The notes beneath the pieces were generated by a model. That model saw nothing but the letters and a program-made list of their open reading frames with translations. It searched no databases and had not been told where the DNA came from. Below, one piece after another: positions 27,737 through 37,031 of a stretch of 64,000 nucleotides of DNA (position 1 is its first letter; every line of letters begins with the position of its first letter). The position numbers and the translations under genes were made by a program. This DNA comes from GCA-2683825 sp965662355 (GTDB lineage Bacteria; Planctomycetota; UBA1135; GCA-002686595), in the NCBI GenBank assembly GCA_965662355.1, contig CBFIHP010000003.1:310001-374000 (forward strand), given 5' to 3'.

Positions 27737-28236
27737 TTGGCTGGTAGCGTCGGCATCCTTGCCCTCCAGGGAGCAACGCGCGCGCACGCGTTCGCTCGCC
27801 TGGGGGTTTCCACAACAGAGGTGCGCAACGTGGAGGAACTACGCTCCGTCACCCACCTGGTGCTACCGGGCGGCGAGTCCACAACCCTCGCGCACTTGCT
27901 CTGCCAATTCGGAACCTGCGCCGCGGCGATCCTGATGGCCACGGGACTCGAGAAGCCGCCCTCCTTCGGTTCCTCGACGTCCTCATCGAGCGCAACGGCT
28001 ACGGCCGCCAGCCGCACTCCAGTACCCACCCCATCCAGCTCGAAGAAGAGCCGCACACATTCCAGGCCCCTTTCATCCGTGCCCCGCGCTTCACGCACAT
28101 CGGCCCCCACGTTCGTGTCCTGGCACGCAGAGACACCGAACCCGTCGCCGTCGAGGCCCCCGGACTCCTGGCCACTACCCTTCACCCGGAACTCTCCGAC
28201 GAAACCTGGTTTCATCGCCGCTTCCTGGAGATGAAG
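27737..28236 (+). pseudogene. pdxT: Decayed pyridoxal 5'-phosphate synthase glutaminase subunit
   Basis: The remains of PdxT, which releases ammonia from glutamine for PdxS in the DXP-independent vitamin B6 route, are plain but broken. From a TTG at 27737 the frame gives VGILALQGATRAHAFARLGV and LVLPGGESTTLAHLL. It then jumps directly to GTCAAAILMAT: about 17 residues that normally precede the nucleophile Cys loop are missing. Near 27940 the frame shifts (one base lost) and homology resumes as REAALLRFLDVLIERNGYGR, FIRAPRFTHIGPHVRVLA and the His-Glu pair in TLHPELSDETWFHRRF. The shifted frame has no stop until 28366-28368, inside antisense hutU. A roughly 50-base in-frame deletion plus a frameshift argues for real decay over a sequencing slip. 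No pdxS is in the window, but pdxA of the other B6 route is (50057-51055). Confidence 0.8.
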
Positions 28237-28251
28237 TCACGAGCTTCCCAG

Positions 28252-29958
28252 CTACGAGTCCGTATCGAGAAAAGGCAGATCGACCCCTTTATCCCTGGCG
28301 CAATCGACAGCCTCCTCGTACCCCGCATCCGCATGACGCATGACACCGGTGCCTGGATCGTTCGTTAGCACCCGAACACACGCTTCGCGCGCGGCCTCGG
28401 TTCCATCGGCAACGGTGACCTGTCCCGAGTGCAGGCTGTACCCCATACCCACACCCCCACCATGGTGGAACGAAACCCAGCTGGCACCGCTGGCCACGTT
28501 CAGCATGCAGTTCAATAGCGGCCAATCGGCAACGGCATCGGTCCCGTCGCGCATGCCCTCGGTTTCCCGGTTGGGCGAAGCCACCGATCCGCAGTCGAGG
28601 TGATCACGGCCGATGGCGATCGGAGCCGAAATGCGCCCGTCCGCAACAGCCTCGTTGAAGGCGATGCCGGCCTTGGCCCGTTCGCCATAGCCGAGCCAGC
28701 AGATACGCGCCGGCAACCCCTGGAAGGCGACGCGCTGGCCCGCCAGGCGAATCCAGCGGGCGAGCGCTTCGTCCTCGGGAAAGAGCTCCAGGATGATCCG
28801 ATCCGTAACGGCGATGTCGGCCGGATCACCGGAGAGCGCCACCCAGCGAAAGGGCCCCTTTCCCTCGCAGAAGAGCGGGCGCACGTATTTCGGAACGAAG
28901 CCCTCGAAACCGAAGGCCTCCTCGAGGCCGGCCTGCTTCGCATGCCCGCGTAGGTTGTTGCCGTAGTCGAAGGTATCGGATCCGCGGTCCTGCAACTCGA
29001 GCATGGCCCGCACGTGGTCCTGCATCGTGCGAAACGACTCGTCCTGATAACGCGCGGGATCGTCACGGCGCAAACGCAGGGCTTGCTCGAAGCTCATTCC
29101 ATTCGGCACGTATCCGTCGAGCGGATCGTGGGCGCTGGTTTGATCGGTCAGAATGTCGGGAGTGACACCGCGTTCGAGCATGCGCTCGAGCAAATCACAG
29201 GCGTTGGCGACCACGCCAATCGACTTGGCGACAGCGGCGGCTTTCCATTCGATGGCAAGGTCGATGGCGTCGTCGATGTCCTCGAGAATCTCGTCGCAAT
29301 AATGCGTCTGAAGGCGCTTCTCGATGCGCGAGCGATCGACATCCGCACCGAGGTACGTGCCTCCGTTCATCACCGCTGCGAGGGGCTGGGCCCCCCCCAT
29401 GCCGCCCATGCCACCGGAAACGACGAGCCGGCCCTTTAGCGTGCCCCCAAAGTGGCGTTTCGCTGCGGCGGCAAAGGTCTCGTAGGTTCCTTGGAGGATG
29501 CCCTGGCTGCCAATGTAGATCCACGAGCCGGCCGTCATCTGGCCGAACATGATCTTGCCCTCGGCTTCGAGCTTGCGGAAGTGTTCCCAGTTGGCCCACT
29601 TGCCGACCAGGTTCGAGTTCGCGATCAAGACCCGCGGCGCGCCCACGTGCGTACGAAAGACCCCGACCGGCTTGCCCGATTGAACGAGCAACGTCTCATC
29701 CCCCTCGAGCCGCTGCAACGTGGCCACGATGGCCCGCAACGACTCGGGATCCCGCGCCGCCTTCCCGCTGCCTCCGTAGACGATGAGCTTTTCCGGCTCT
29801 TCGGCCACCTCGGGATCGAGGTTGTTCAAGAGCAAGCGCATGGCCGCTTCCGCCGCCCAGCTCTTGCACGTGAGCTCGCTGCCCCTCGGCGCCTTCAACG
29901 GAGCTTGCAGCAAGGCGTCCAGATCACTCTTCACGGTAACGGATCCCATTGCCGGCAT
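28252..29958 (-). CDS. hutU: Urocanate hydratase
   Basis: I chose the ATG at 29958 (568 residues; the family is about 550-560). It has an AGGAAAG site just upstream and precedes the usual N-terminal region, unlike the longer 597-codon frame. Family signatures are VYGGSGKAARD, GQMTAGSWIYIGSQGILQGT and the NAD-binding VSGGMGGMGGAQPLAAVMNG. The active-site region follows as GRDHLDCGSVASPNRETEGM and SWVSFHHGGGVGMGYSLHSG. It converts urocanate (the product of HutH) to 4-imidazolone-5-propionate in the cytoplasm, using tightly bound NAD+ as electrophile. hutH lies 145 bases upstream on the same strand. No hutI or hutG is visible here, so the rest of histidine catabolism must be encoded elsewhere. 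Confidence 0.96.
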   Translation of the reverse strand: MPAMGSVTVKSDLDALLQAPLKAPRGSELTCKSWAAEAAMRLLLNNLDPEVAEEPEKLIVYGGSGKAARDPESLRAIVATLQRLEGDETLLVQSGKPVGVFRTHVGAPRVLIANSNLVGKWANWEHFRKLEAEGKIMFGQMTAGSWIYIGSQGILQGTYETFAAAAKRHFGGTLKGRLVVSGGMGGMGGAQPLAAVMNGGTYLGADVDRSRIEKRLQTHYCDEILEDIDDAIDLAIEWKAAAVAKSIGVVANACDLLERMLERGVTPDILTDQTSAHDPLDGYVPNGMSFEQALRLRRDDPARYQDESFRTMQDHVRAMLELQDRGSDTFDYGNNLRGHAKQAGLEEAFGFEGFVPKYVRPLFCEGKGPFRWVALSGDPADIAVTDRIILELFPEDEALARWIRLAGQRVAFQGLPARICWLGYGERAKAGIAFNEAVADGRISAPIAIGRDHLDCGSVASPNRETEGMRDGTDAVADWPLLNCMLNVASGASWVSFHHGGGVGMGYSLHSGQVTVADGTEAAREACVRVLTNDPGTGVMRHADAGYEEAVDCARDKGVDLPFLDTDS

Positions 29959-30103
29959 TCTTTCCTGAACCCTCCCATCCACAAGCCCCCACCCACCCGG
30001 GGAGGACCGGTCGGGGAGGCCTCGGGTTGCAGACTCTCCCTGCAAAACCCACCTGAAGCGCGAGAGTATAGGACATTTTCCTCCTGCGCCCGCACTCCTA
30101 CCT

Positions 30104-31639
30104 CTACGCCCGTAGCTCTCCCACCGCCTTCTCCACTGCCGCCAACAGCAGGCCCGAATCCAAGAGCTCGAACGTGGCGTCCAGATCCGCCTTCAAGTAA
30201 CGGTCCGTTTCCAACGAGGGCACATGGGCACGAATCAAGTCGTACGCCGCCTGCGCCCCGGTGCCTGCCTTCAGATCCGGGTGAAAGTCCCGCGCTTGCG
30301 CGGCGCAGAGTGCCTCGATGGAGAGGACCAATTCCACGTTGGTGCAGACCGCCCGCGCCTTGCGGGCCGCGGTGACCCCCATCGAGACGTGGTCCTCCTG
30401 ATTCGCGCTGGTCGGAATCGTGTCCACGGAAGCGGGATGCGCGAGGGTCTTGTTTTCGCTCGTGAGCGAGGCGGCTGCTACCTGGGCGATCATCATCCCC
30501 GAGTTCAGGCCGGGCTTGGCCGTGAGGAAACCTGGAAGGTGGGACAGATCAGGGTTCACGAGCTGTTCCGTTCGACGCTCCGAGATGTTCGATAGCGTGC
30601 ACAGTGCTAGGCACAGGTAGTCCAGAACCATCGAGATCGGCTGACCGTGGAACTGGCCTGCGCTGATCACCTCGCCTGTGTCCGGAAAGAGGATCGGATT
30701 GTCCGTGACGCTGTTCATCTCCGGAGCAAACACGCCGCGCACATGGTCGAGGGCTTCCTTGAACGCACCGTGTACCTGAGGAACACAACGCAGCGAGTAT
30801 GGGTCCTGCACACGGTTGCAATTGACATGGCTTTCCTGCACGCGTGAATCCGCGAGGCAAACGCGAACGTTCGCGGCGGCGCGCATGTGCCCGGGTTGGC
30901 CTTTCAGCTCAGCGATCCGGGAATCGAAGGGTTTCGAGCTTCCGAACAGAGCCTCGATCGTCAACGACGCGATGGCATCCGCCACCTTGGAGACGTGGAT
31001 CGCGCGGATCAAGACCCCCGCTCCGATGGCACACATCACCTCCGTGCCGTTGATCAACGCCAAGCCCTCCTTGGCCTCGAATCGCAGCGGCTCTGCTGCG
31101 ATTTCCTTCAGGCCCTTGCTCGCGGGCATGCGCTCCCCGCGTAGGTACACCTCGCCGTAGCCCATATACGCAGCGGCCATGTGGGCCAGAGGTGCCAGAT
31201 CGCCACTGGCACCGACCGAGCCCTTCTGCGGAACGAGCGGCACGAACTCGGCCTTGTAGAAGGCGCACAGCCGCTCGATCAACTCGACACGCACACCCGA
31301 GTGTCCGCGAAGCAGACCGTTCAAGCGCAACACCTGCACGGCGCGCACTTCTTCGATCGGCATCGGATCACCAAGTCCGCAGCAGTGGGAGAGAATCAGG
31401 TTCTCTTGCAACTGTCCGAGATCGCGGCGGTCGATGCTGACGTTCTTCAGCTTGCCGAAGCCGGTGGTGAGTCCATAGATGGCTTCGCCGGATGCGACGG
31501 AGGACTCCACGAGAGCGTGCGCTCGTGCAACCCGTTGCTTGGCCTCGTCGGTAACGAGGAGCTCGGGCCTGAGACCGCGAAAGAGCGGCTTGAGGTCTTC
31601 CAGCTGCAGAGAGGTTCCGTCCAGGCGCAGAGTAGTCAC
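30104..31639 (-). CDS. hutH: Histidine ammonia-lyase
   Basis: This 511-residue protein begins with GTG. The Ala-Ser-Gly that cyclises to the MIO prosthetic group is present in GSVGASGDLAPLAH. The tyrosine loop IYGLTTGFGKLKNV and the downstream segments QDPYSLRCVPQVHGA and EMNSVTDNPILF are standard for HAL. It removes ammonia from L-histidine to give urocanate, feeding the HutU encoded next to it. Length and motifs are normal. No HutC-type regulator or operator is evident in the 90 bases upstream. Confidence 0.96.
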   Translation of the reverse strand: MTTLRLDGTSLQLEDLKPLFRGLRPELLVTDEAKQRVARAHALVESSVASGEAIYGLTTGFGKLKNVSIDRRDLGQLQENLILSHCCGLGDPMPIEEVRAVQVLRLNGLLRGHSGVRVELIERLCAFYKAEFVPLVPQKGSVGASGDLAPLAHMAAAYMGYGEVYLRGERMPASKGLKEIAAEPLRFEAKEGLALINGTEVMCAIGAGVLIRAIHVSKVADAIASLTIEALFGSSKPFDSRIAELKGQPGHMRAAANVRVCLADSRVQESHVNCNRVQDPYSLRCVPQVHGAFKEALDHVRGVFAPEMNSVTDNPILFPDTGEVISAGQFHGQPISMVLDYLCLALCTLSNISERRTEQLVNPDLSHLPGFLTAKPGLNSGMMIAQVAAASLTSENKTLAHPASVDTIPTSANQEDHVSMGVTAARKARAVCTNVELVLSIEALCAAQARDFHPDLKAGTGAQAAYDLIRAHVPSLETDRYLKADLDATFELLDSGLLLAAVEKAVGELRA

Positions 31640-31729
31640 GCGGCGGATTCTAGCCGTAGGCTTCGCGTGGCTTCAGCCAGATCCCCCCATCAATTGCAGG
31701 GATCTCGGGCGAAACGTGCCGAAGCTCGC

Positions 31730-33472
31730 TCAGGTGCCCGGATAGATCTGCCCGGCGCGCTTCCAGGATTCCTCGTCCTGGCCTTGAATGCACTCCTGTG
31801 GCAGCTGAACGACGCGCGCCAGGCGGCCCTCGACTTCGAGCTCACCGTTTTCGTAGACCGGTTGGCCATGCCAGGTGATACGGATGCGCCAGCGCCCCGA
31901 GGGGATGCCCTCGACCTGCATCGTCTCCGAGGGCTTCAGGACCCTTGGATCGTGCGGCGTCCCGTTCAGGTGCAACTCGACGGGCAACCCCTGAAAACGG
32001 CCGGGAAACTCGAGCTCGAGTTCTCCATCACCCTCGTCCATTTCCTTCAATTGCAGCTCGCACGTCTTCGTGCCCGCACGCAGCAAGGTGCCCGCCCAGG
32101 TCTTGCCTTCCGGCCCGCGCGCCTCGACATAGCGGGGAGAGCTGTCCTTGGCCCAGGAGCTGAGGAAGAAACGACCGTTGGGCTGGCTCTTGGTCTCCTC
32201 CACCGCCGGGGGGATCTCGGGAATGATCGCCGTCTCGAGATAGTAGCTGGCTTCCTTGAAGAAGCTCAGCGTCGCCCTGGGGCGGTCGGTGGCTTCCATC
32301 CGGATCTGGGCGCCGCCAACCGGCTCGCCATCGAGCGTCACGCGACCGACGATCATGGGTGCGGCCTTCAGCTCGATTTGAACGCTCTGTTCGCGCGAAC
32401 TGAGGTTGACGACCTTCATCTTTGGCTCGGCACCGGGACGAAACACATACAGCTTGACGACCTGTCGCGGGGGGAGCCCAGCGATCCTCAGTGGGCTGTT
32501 CGGCCAGAGCTCGATCGGGTTTATCGTGTGATAGGGAAAGCGCGCGTTGCGATAGGCGTCCACCGACGTGGCGCGGTAACCGTGTTGGCCCGGCAGAAGG
32601 ATCAACGTCGCCGGCCCCGGGCCGCCGACGTTGCCACGCAACGAGACCTCCAGGGAAACTTCCTCGTCGAGCGTGAAGCTCAAGCGATCCTTGTTCGTGT
32701 TGGATGCTCCTGCCTGGATCCACACGAGTTCTTGATAGGAGGCAAAGCCGACCTTCTCGATCTCGACCAACACCTGCCCACCGGCCACGGCAGGCACGTA
32801 GAGCTCGCCCTCGGTCCCGGTTTGATAGACCTTGCCGTCGAAGGTGACGCGCGCGCCCTCGATGCCCTTGCCCTTGCGATCCTGGACCCTTCCGGTCGCG
32901 CTGGCGAGTCGGCCGAAGCCAATGTTGAGGATGACCTCCTGACCACGCCGCATGCGCACTTCGCGACGCGCACCGGGGATGGCATCGCCTCGTACCTCCA
33001 CCACGCCGAGCCCCGGATACAGGTCGTTGGCGCCGAAGGCACCACCGCTGTCACAGCGCAGGACGCGGCCCACGTTCACACCCTTGATGAAGACGACTTC
33101 CCCGCGAACCGGTTCGTCGCGCGTGCCGGTCAAGCGGCCGGTCAAGCGCGCGGTCTTGCCGGTGCCCACGGGCACGGTGCCTTCTTGATGGGGAATGTAC
33201 CCGGGCTGGACGAGATCGAGTTCGACCCGGAGCGGCCATAACACGGTCGTGTGTGCCGTTTCGCTCGATGGCGATGGTGCGGAAAGCGACAGGGGCTCTT
33301 CCAGGAGCGGCTTCTGGGCATCCTCCTCCTTCGCCAGCGTGGGATGCGCAACGGCCTGGTTGCGCCCTCCCAGCTCCGCGCGATCCGAGCGAAGCACGAC
33401 GTAGAGCGAGCCAACCCCTCCGAGAGCCAGGAGTGCCAGGAGGATCGGAAGAGTTTTCGTAGTCGAGCCCAT
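31730..33472 (-). CDS. Membrane-anchored protein with carboxypeptidase-regulatory-like domains
   Basis: From the ATG at 33472 there are 580 residues: an N-terminal signal anchor (TLPILLALLALGGVGSLYVV) followed by extracytoplasmic beta-rich sequence. At least one stretch matches the carboxypeptidase D regulatory (transthyretin-like) fold, around LASATGRVQDRKGKGIEGAR and VLVEIEKVGFASYQELVWI. Similar short beta modules recur later (LTGRLTGTRDEPVRGEVVFI, PMIVGRVTLDGEPVGGAQIR). No catalytic residues are seen. Such proteins are often envelope or adhesion components. The gene diverges from the second selenoprotein gene across a 273-base interval (33473-33745) that probably carries both promoters but shows no clear motif. 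Confidence 0.7.
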   Translation of the reverse strand: MGSTTKTLPILLALLALGGVGSLYVVLRSDRAELGGRNQAVAHPTLAKEEDAQKPLLEEPLSLSAPSPSSETAHTTVLWPLRVELDLVQPGYIPHQEGTVPVGTGKTARLTGRLTGTRDEPVRGEVVFIKGVNVGRVLRCDSGGAFGANDLYPGLGVVEVRGDAIPGARREVRMRRGQEVILNIGFGRLASATGRVQDRKGKGIEGARVTFDGKVYQTGTEGELYVPAVAGGQVLVEIEKVGFASYQELVWIQAGASNTNKDRLSFTLDEEVSLEVSLRGNVGGPGPATLILLPGQHGYRATSVDAYRNARFPYHTINPIELWPNSPLRIAGLPPRQVVKLYVFRPGAEPKMKVVNLSSREQSVQIELKAAPMIVGRVTLDGEPVGGAQIRMEATDRPRATLSFFKEASYYLETAIIPEIPPAVEETKSQPNGRFFLSSWAKDSSPRYVEARGPEGKTWAGTLLRAGTKTCELQLKEMDEGDGELELEFPGRFQGLPVELHLNGTPHDPRVLKPSETMQVEGIPSGRWRIRITWHGQPVYENGELEVEGRLARVVQLPQECIQGQDEESWKRAGQIYPGT

Positions 33473-33745
33473 GGATAGAGGGATGCGGGTCGAGCGCCAC
33501 GTCTCGTGGTAGAGCGAGCCGGGATCGGACCGGGTCGGCGAGGAGATCGACGCGGGAAGATAGCCCCTATTCCTGAAAGGGTCACTCCCCGAGTCCGGCC
33601 CTGCCCAGCAAACCGGGTGCCGGTATTTCGTCAAAGCTCTGTTTGCTCGCCCTGGATGGCGATTCAGGGGGCGGATTCCCCTCACGCTCCAGCGCGGGTT
33701 CTGCCGAGGTGGAACCCGTCCTCCTCGCCCTAAAAACCCACCCCC

Positions 33746-36700
33746 ATGAGCACTCCGGATCGTGCCCCTGCCCGCCTCGTAGGCTTCTCCCTGCTCCTTT
33801 GTGCCCTGATGATCAATCAGTGGTCCCTGGCGTGGAAGTTCTCGGCAAACGAGCACATCGAGACCTCCGTCAAACTCGCGCGGATCTGGAGCTTTCAGGG
33901 GAGTCTCGCGGCCCTCGGACTCGCCTTCCTCTGCGGATGGCGTCCCCTTCGCCTGGGAGCGTTGACGAAGCGCACGCTGGGCGTCCTGATCTTGCCGATC
34001 TGGTGCTTTGGAGCCTTCGGAACCCTGAAGGCCTGGGGCTATCTCCAGACGGACGAAGAAAAACGCCAGACCGAACAGATCAGCACCATGACCGCGTCGG
34101 AGAGCGTGCACCTGAACCTCTCCTCCAAGCGCATGAAGCTCCTGAATACGGCCCTGCGAAACCTGCGCATTCCGGACGCCATGGCGGGAGCGGTATTGGC
34201 GGACAACGTACGCGTGCGGGACATCGACGGCGTCAACAGCATCTACCGCGAGCTACCCACGGTCGATACGACGATCTTTAAGTGGTCGCTCGAGCCCGAG
34301 GAAAATTCGATCGGGCGCGAGGAACTGTCCTTCATGCGGCCTTTCCTCGACTCGATGGAATGGCTGGAGGACTCCAGCAAGTTCTACTTCGTGGGCGGCG
34401 ACTTCACCACCGACGACATGCGCCACTGGGAAGTCGAAGCCGGCTTCAAGGCCACCGGTCAGTCGCGCAGCGGCGAGCGGGTCAAGGTCAAGGGCAAGCT
34501 AGCGATCGGTTGGGTCCTCGACGAATCCAAGCGCACCGATGTGCCCGAGGAATTCAACGACTGGGATGCATGGACCATCGAACGACTCGCGTGGTCCAGC
34601 TTCAAGACCTATCGCGCTCCGGCCACCTTCTTCACGGAAGAGCTCGGCGCAGCCGTCACCGATACCGAGACCCTTTCCGACGCGCGCCGCAATCTGGCCC
34701 AGGAGATGATCGTTGGCTTCCTGAAAAAGGAAGCCAAGGGTGAGACATGGGAAGCGCCCCATGAATTCTTCGGGCACATGGCCTCCTGGCGACACCCGGC
34801 GATCAGCGTCGTGGACTTCGATCGCGACGGCTGGGACGACTTCTATTCCATGGCGCGTTACGGGAGGAACCTGTTCTTCCACAATCAAGGCGACGGGAGC
34901 TTCGTGGAAATCGGCGAGTCGCTCGGCCTGGACGTCGTCGATCACTCCGACGCGGCACTGTTCGCCGATTTCGACAACGATGGCGACGACGACCTGTTCC
35001 TCGGGCGCACCATGGCGAAGAGCATGTTCTTCGTGAACGAGAACCAGCGCTTCGAGGAGCTGAGCGAGGATCGCTTCGAAGAACAATTGCCGTTCTTCAC
35101 CACGACTGCCTCCGCCACCGACTTCGACCTGGACGGCATGCTCGATTTCTACATCGGGACCTATGCGGCTCAGCTGCTCGAAAAGGATCTGCGCCGCAAG
35201 TATGCAAGTGGCGAGACTCCCGATGGCTTGGTCCTCGAGAACTACATCCCCGAGCGCTACTCGCGCGAGCTCTTTCGGCTCTTCAAGGAGATGCAACAGC
35301 ACAAGGTGCGCGACCGCATCGGCCCGCCCAACATCCTGGTTCACAACGAGGGCAACGGTACGTTCACCTTCGTCGGGGATACGCCTCTCACACTCTACCG
35401 CAACACGTTCCAGGCCACTTTCGCCGACTTCGACGTCGACGGGGACCAGGACGTATACGTGGCCAACGACTTCGCGCCGAACTTCATGTACCGCAACGAC
35501 GAGGGCACGTTCGCGGACATCACCCAGGAGACCAATGCTGCGGACGTCGGCTTCGGCATGGGCGTCTCGTGGGGCGACTACGACCGCGATGGCGATCAGG
35601 ACGCCTACGTGTCCAACATGTACAGCAAGGCCGGCAACCGCATCCTCAACAAGATCGACGGCCTGAACCAGACCTTCCTCCGCATGGCGGCCGGCAACTC
35701 GTTGCTCGAGCTGGAGAACGGCTCCTTCGAGCGGGTTTCCTCGCTGGAAGGACCCGGGATGCACGTGGAGATGGCCGGCTGGTCCTGGGGCAGTCAGTTC
35801 GTCGATGTGGACAACGATGGTTGGCTGGATCTCTACGCACTCTCCGGACACTACACGGCACCGGCGGAGATCCGGGCCGGTCACGACTTGTGAAGCGAGT
35901 TCTGGCGCGCGGTCGTGCGCTCGGATGACAACATCAAGTTCAGGAAGCGGGACGAAGGAACGCTGGGCGACTTCGGCGAATCGAAGCCGACCAACTCCTT
36001 CAGCGGCGGCGAAACGGACCACCTGTTCCTCAGCGACGTCGGTGAGCAGTTCTACGATCTCGACTTCCTCTCGGGCCTTGCCCACCCCGGCGACGGCCGC
36101 ACGGCTTGCCAGCTGGACTACGATCGCGACGGGTGGATCGACTTTGTCGTCGCCAGCGCGAACGCCCCTACGGTCCAGCTCTATCGCAACCGCATTGGCG
36201 AGCGCTATCACGGGAATTCCAAGAACGCCCGCATGGTCGCCCTGCGCTTCGTCGGTGGCAACAAGCTCGCCACACCGGCCAAGGACTGGAGTCCGCGTGA
36301 CGGCTACGGCGCTTACGTCACCATCGATATCGGCGACAAGCAGCCCCTGGTCCGCGAGCACCGCTGCGGCGAAGGTCGTGCAGGGGTCAACTCGCGCACG
36401 CTGATCGTGGGTGTCGGCGCGACCGATGTCATCGACAAGATCACCGTCCGCTGGCCGTCCGGCAAGGAGCATTCCTGGAAGACCATCCCCACCGGCTCGC
36501 TGGTCACGATGTACGAAAACAAAGGAGACTCGCCTGCCGGCAGGCATTTCTTCGTGCAGGACTACCTGAAGAAAGTCCTCGATGGAGTCGAGCTTCCCCC
36601 GGCCCAGCTCCAGCGGATGTCGATGAGCTTCCCGAATGGCGATGCGCCCGCACGGCTCAACGTCGTGACGGCCATGTCCACTCACTGCAAGAGCTGCAAG

Positions 36701-37015
36701 AAGCTCCAGCCCCAGGTCGCGCTGCTACGCGACTCCTTCTCCGGCGCCGAGGTCGGGATCTGGGGTGTCGGCACGGACCTGGACGAAGACGCCGAAGCCC
36801 TCGCGGACTACGACACGCGGCACAAGCCCGCCTACGTGGTCTTGAGCCAGCAAGAGATGTCCGAGCGTCAGGCGTTGCGGGATCACATCCAGGAGACGTT
36901 CCAGGACAACCTGACACCAGCCACGGTCATCCTGGATCGTGCGGGTCGCATCCTGAAGACCTTGCCCGGGGTTCCCTCCGTCTCGGAAGTCCGCGCGCTG
37001 CTCGGGACGCAGTAG
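33746..37015 (+). CDS. Putative selenoprotein: membrane-anchored FG-GAP / ASPIC-UnbV / thioredoxin-like protein with in-frame TGA (Sec716)
   Basis: Read through the in-frame TGA (35891-35893), the gene encodes 1089 residues. The N-terminus has about three membrane helices (around 12-30, 52-66 and 80-98). A soluble domain follows, then FG-GAP/VCBS repeats (VVDFDRDGWDDFYSMARYG, FADFDNDGDDDLFLGRTMA, FADFDVDGDQDVYVANDFAP, WGDYDRDGDQDAYVSNMYS). The TGA lies in RAGHDL-[TGA]-SEFWRAVVRSD. An ASPIC/UnbV-like domain follows (VREHRCGEGRAGVNSRTLIV, ITVRWPSGKEHSW), then a thioredoxin-like domain with CKSC (Cys981, Cys984). Domain order and TGA position match the gene at 23642-27373, though this copy lacks TPRs and gains membrane helices. 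Six codons shared around the TGA use identical third bases in both genes. The stop-codon interpretation would leave the second half without a credible start. Function unknown; an extracytoplasmic redox role is inferred. Confidence 0.85.
35905..35920 (+). promoter_or_regulatory. Bacterial SECIS-like hairpin B
   Basis: Immediately downstream of the TGA the mRNA contains GCGCGCGGTCGTGCGC. It can fold into a 6-bp stem (one G-U pair) with tetraloop GGTC, at exactly the same offset from TGA as hairpin A. The stem sequence differs from A while pairing is kept, and the GGTC loop is constant. As I recall it, GGUC is also the loop of the E. coli fdhF SECIS element. Confidence 0.75.
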
Positions 37016-37031
37016 TCCGTTCAGGCTCGTA

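Noticed and set aside
27438..27815. Minus-strand frames between the selenoprotein gene and the pdxT remnant
   Set aside because: No start with a ribosome site, overlap with pdxT, and no recognised family despite one slightly protein-like stretch.
31181..33241. 686-codon plus-strand frame
   Set aside because: Runs antisense through hutH and the carboxypeptidase-regulatory-domain gene, both well supported; no recognisable domain.
25445..35893. TGA recoded as Trp or another sense codon throughout the genome
   Set aside because: Many genes here end in TGA, including TGA-containing 4-base overlaps (for example at 1457-1460, 3990-3993, 37343-37346, 48382-48385), and Trp is encoded by TGG four codons after both in-frame TGA codons.
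34499..36685. 728-codon minus-strand frame opposite selenoprotein B
   Set aside because: Antisense shadow of the FG-GAP repeats; low-complexity Val/Ala/Glu composition and no domain. It crosses the TGA site but does not explain the conserved plus-strand protein.
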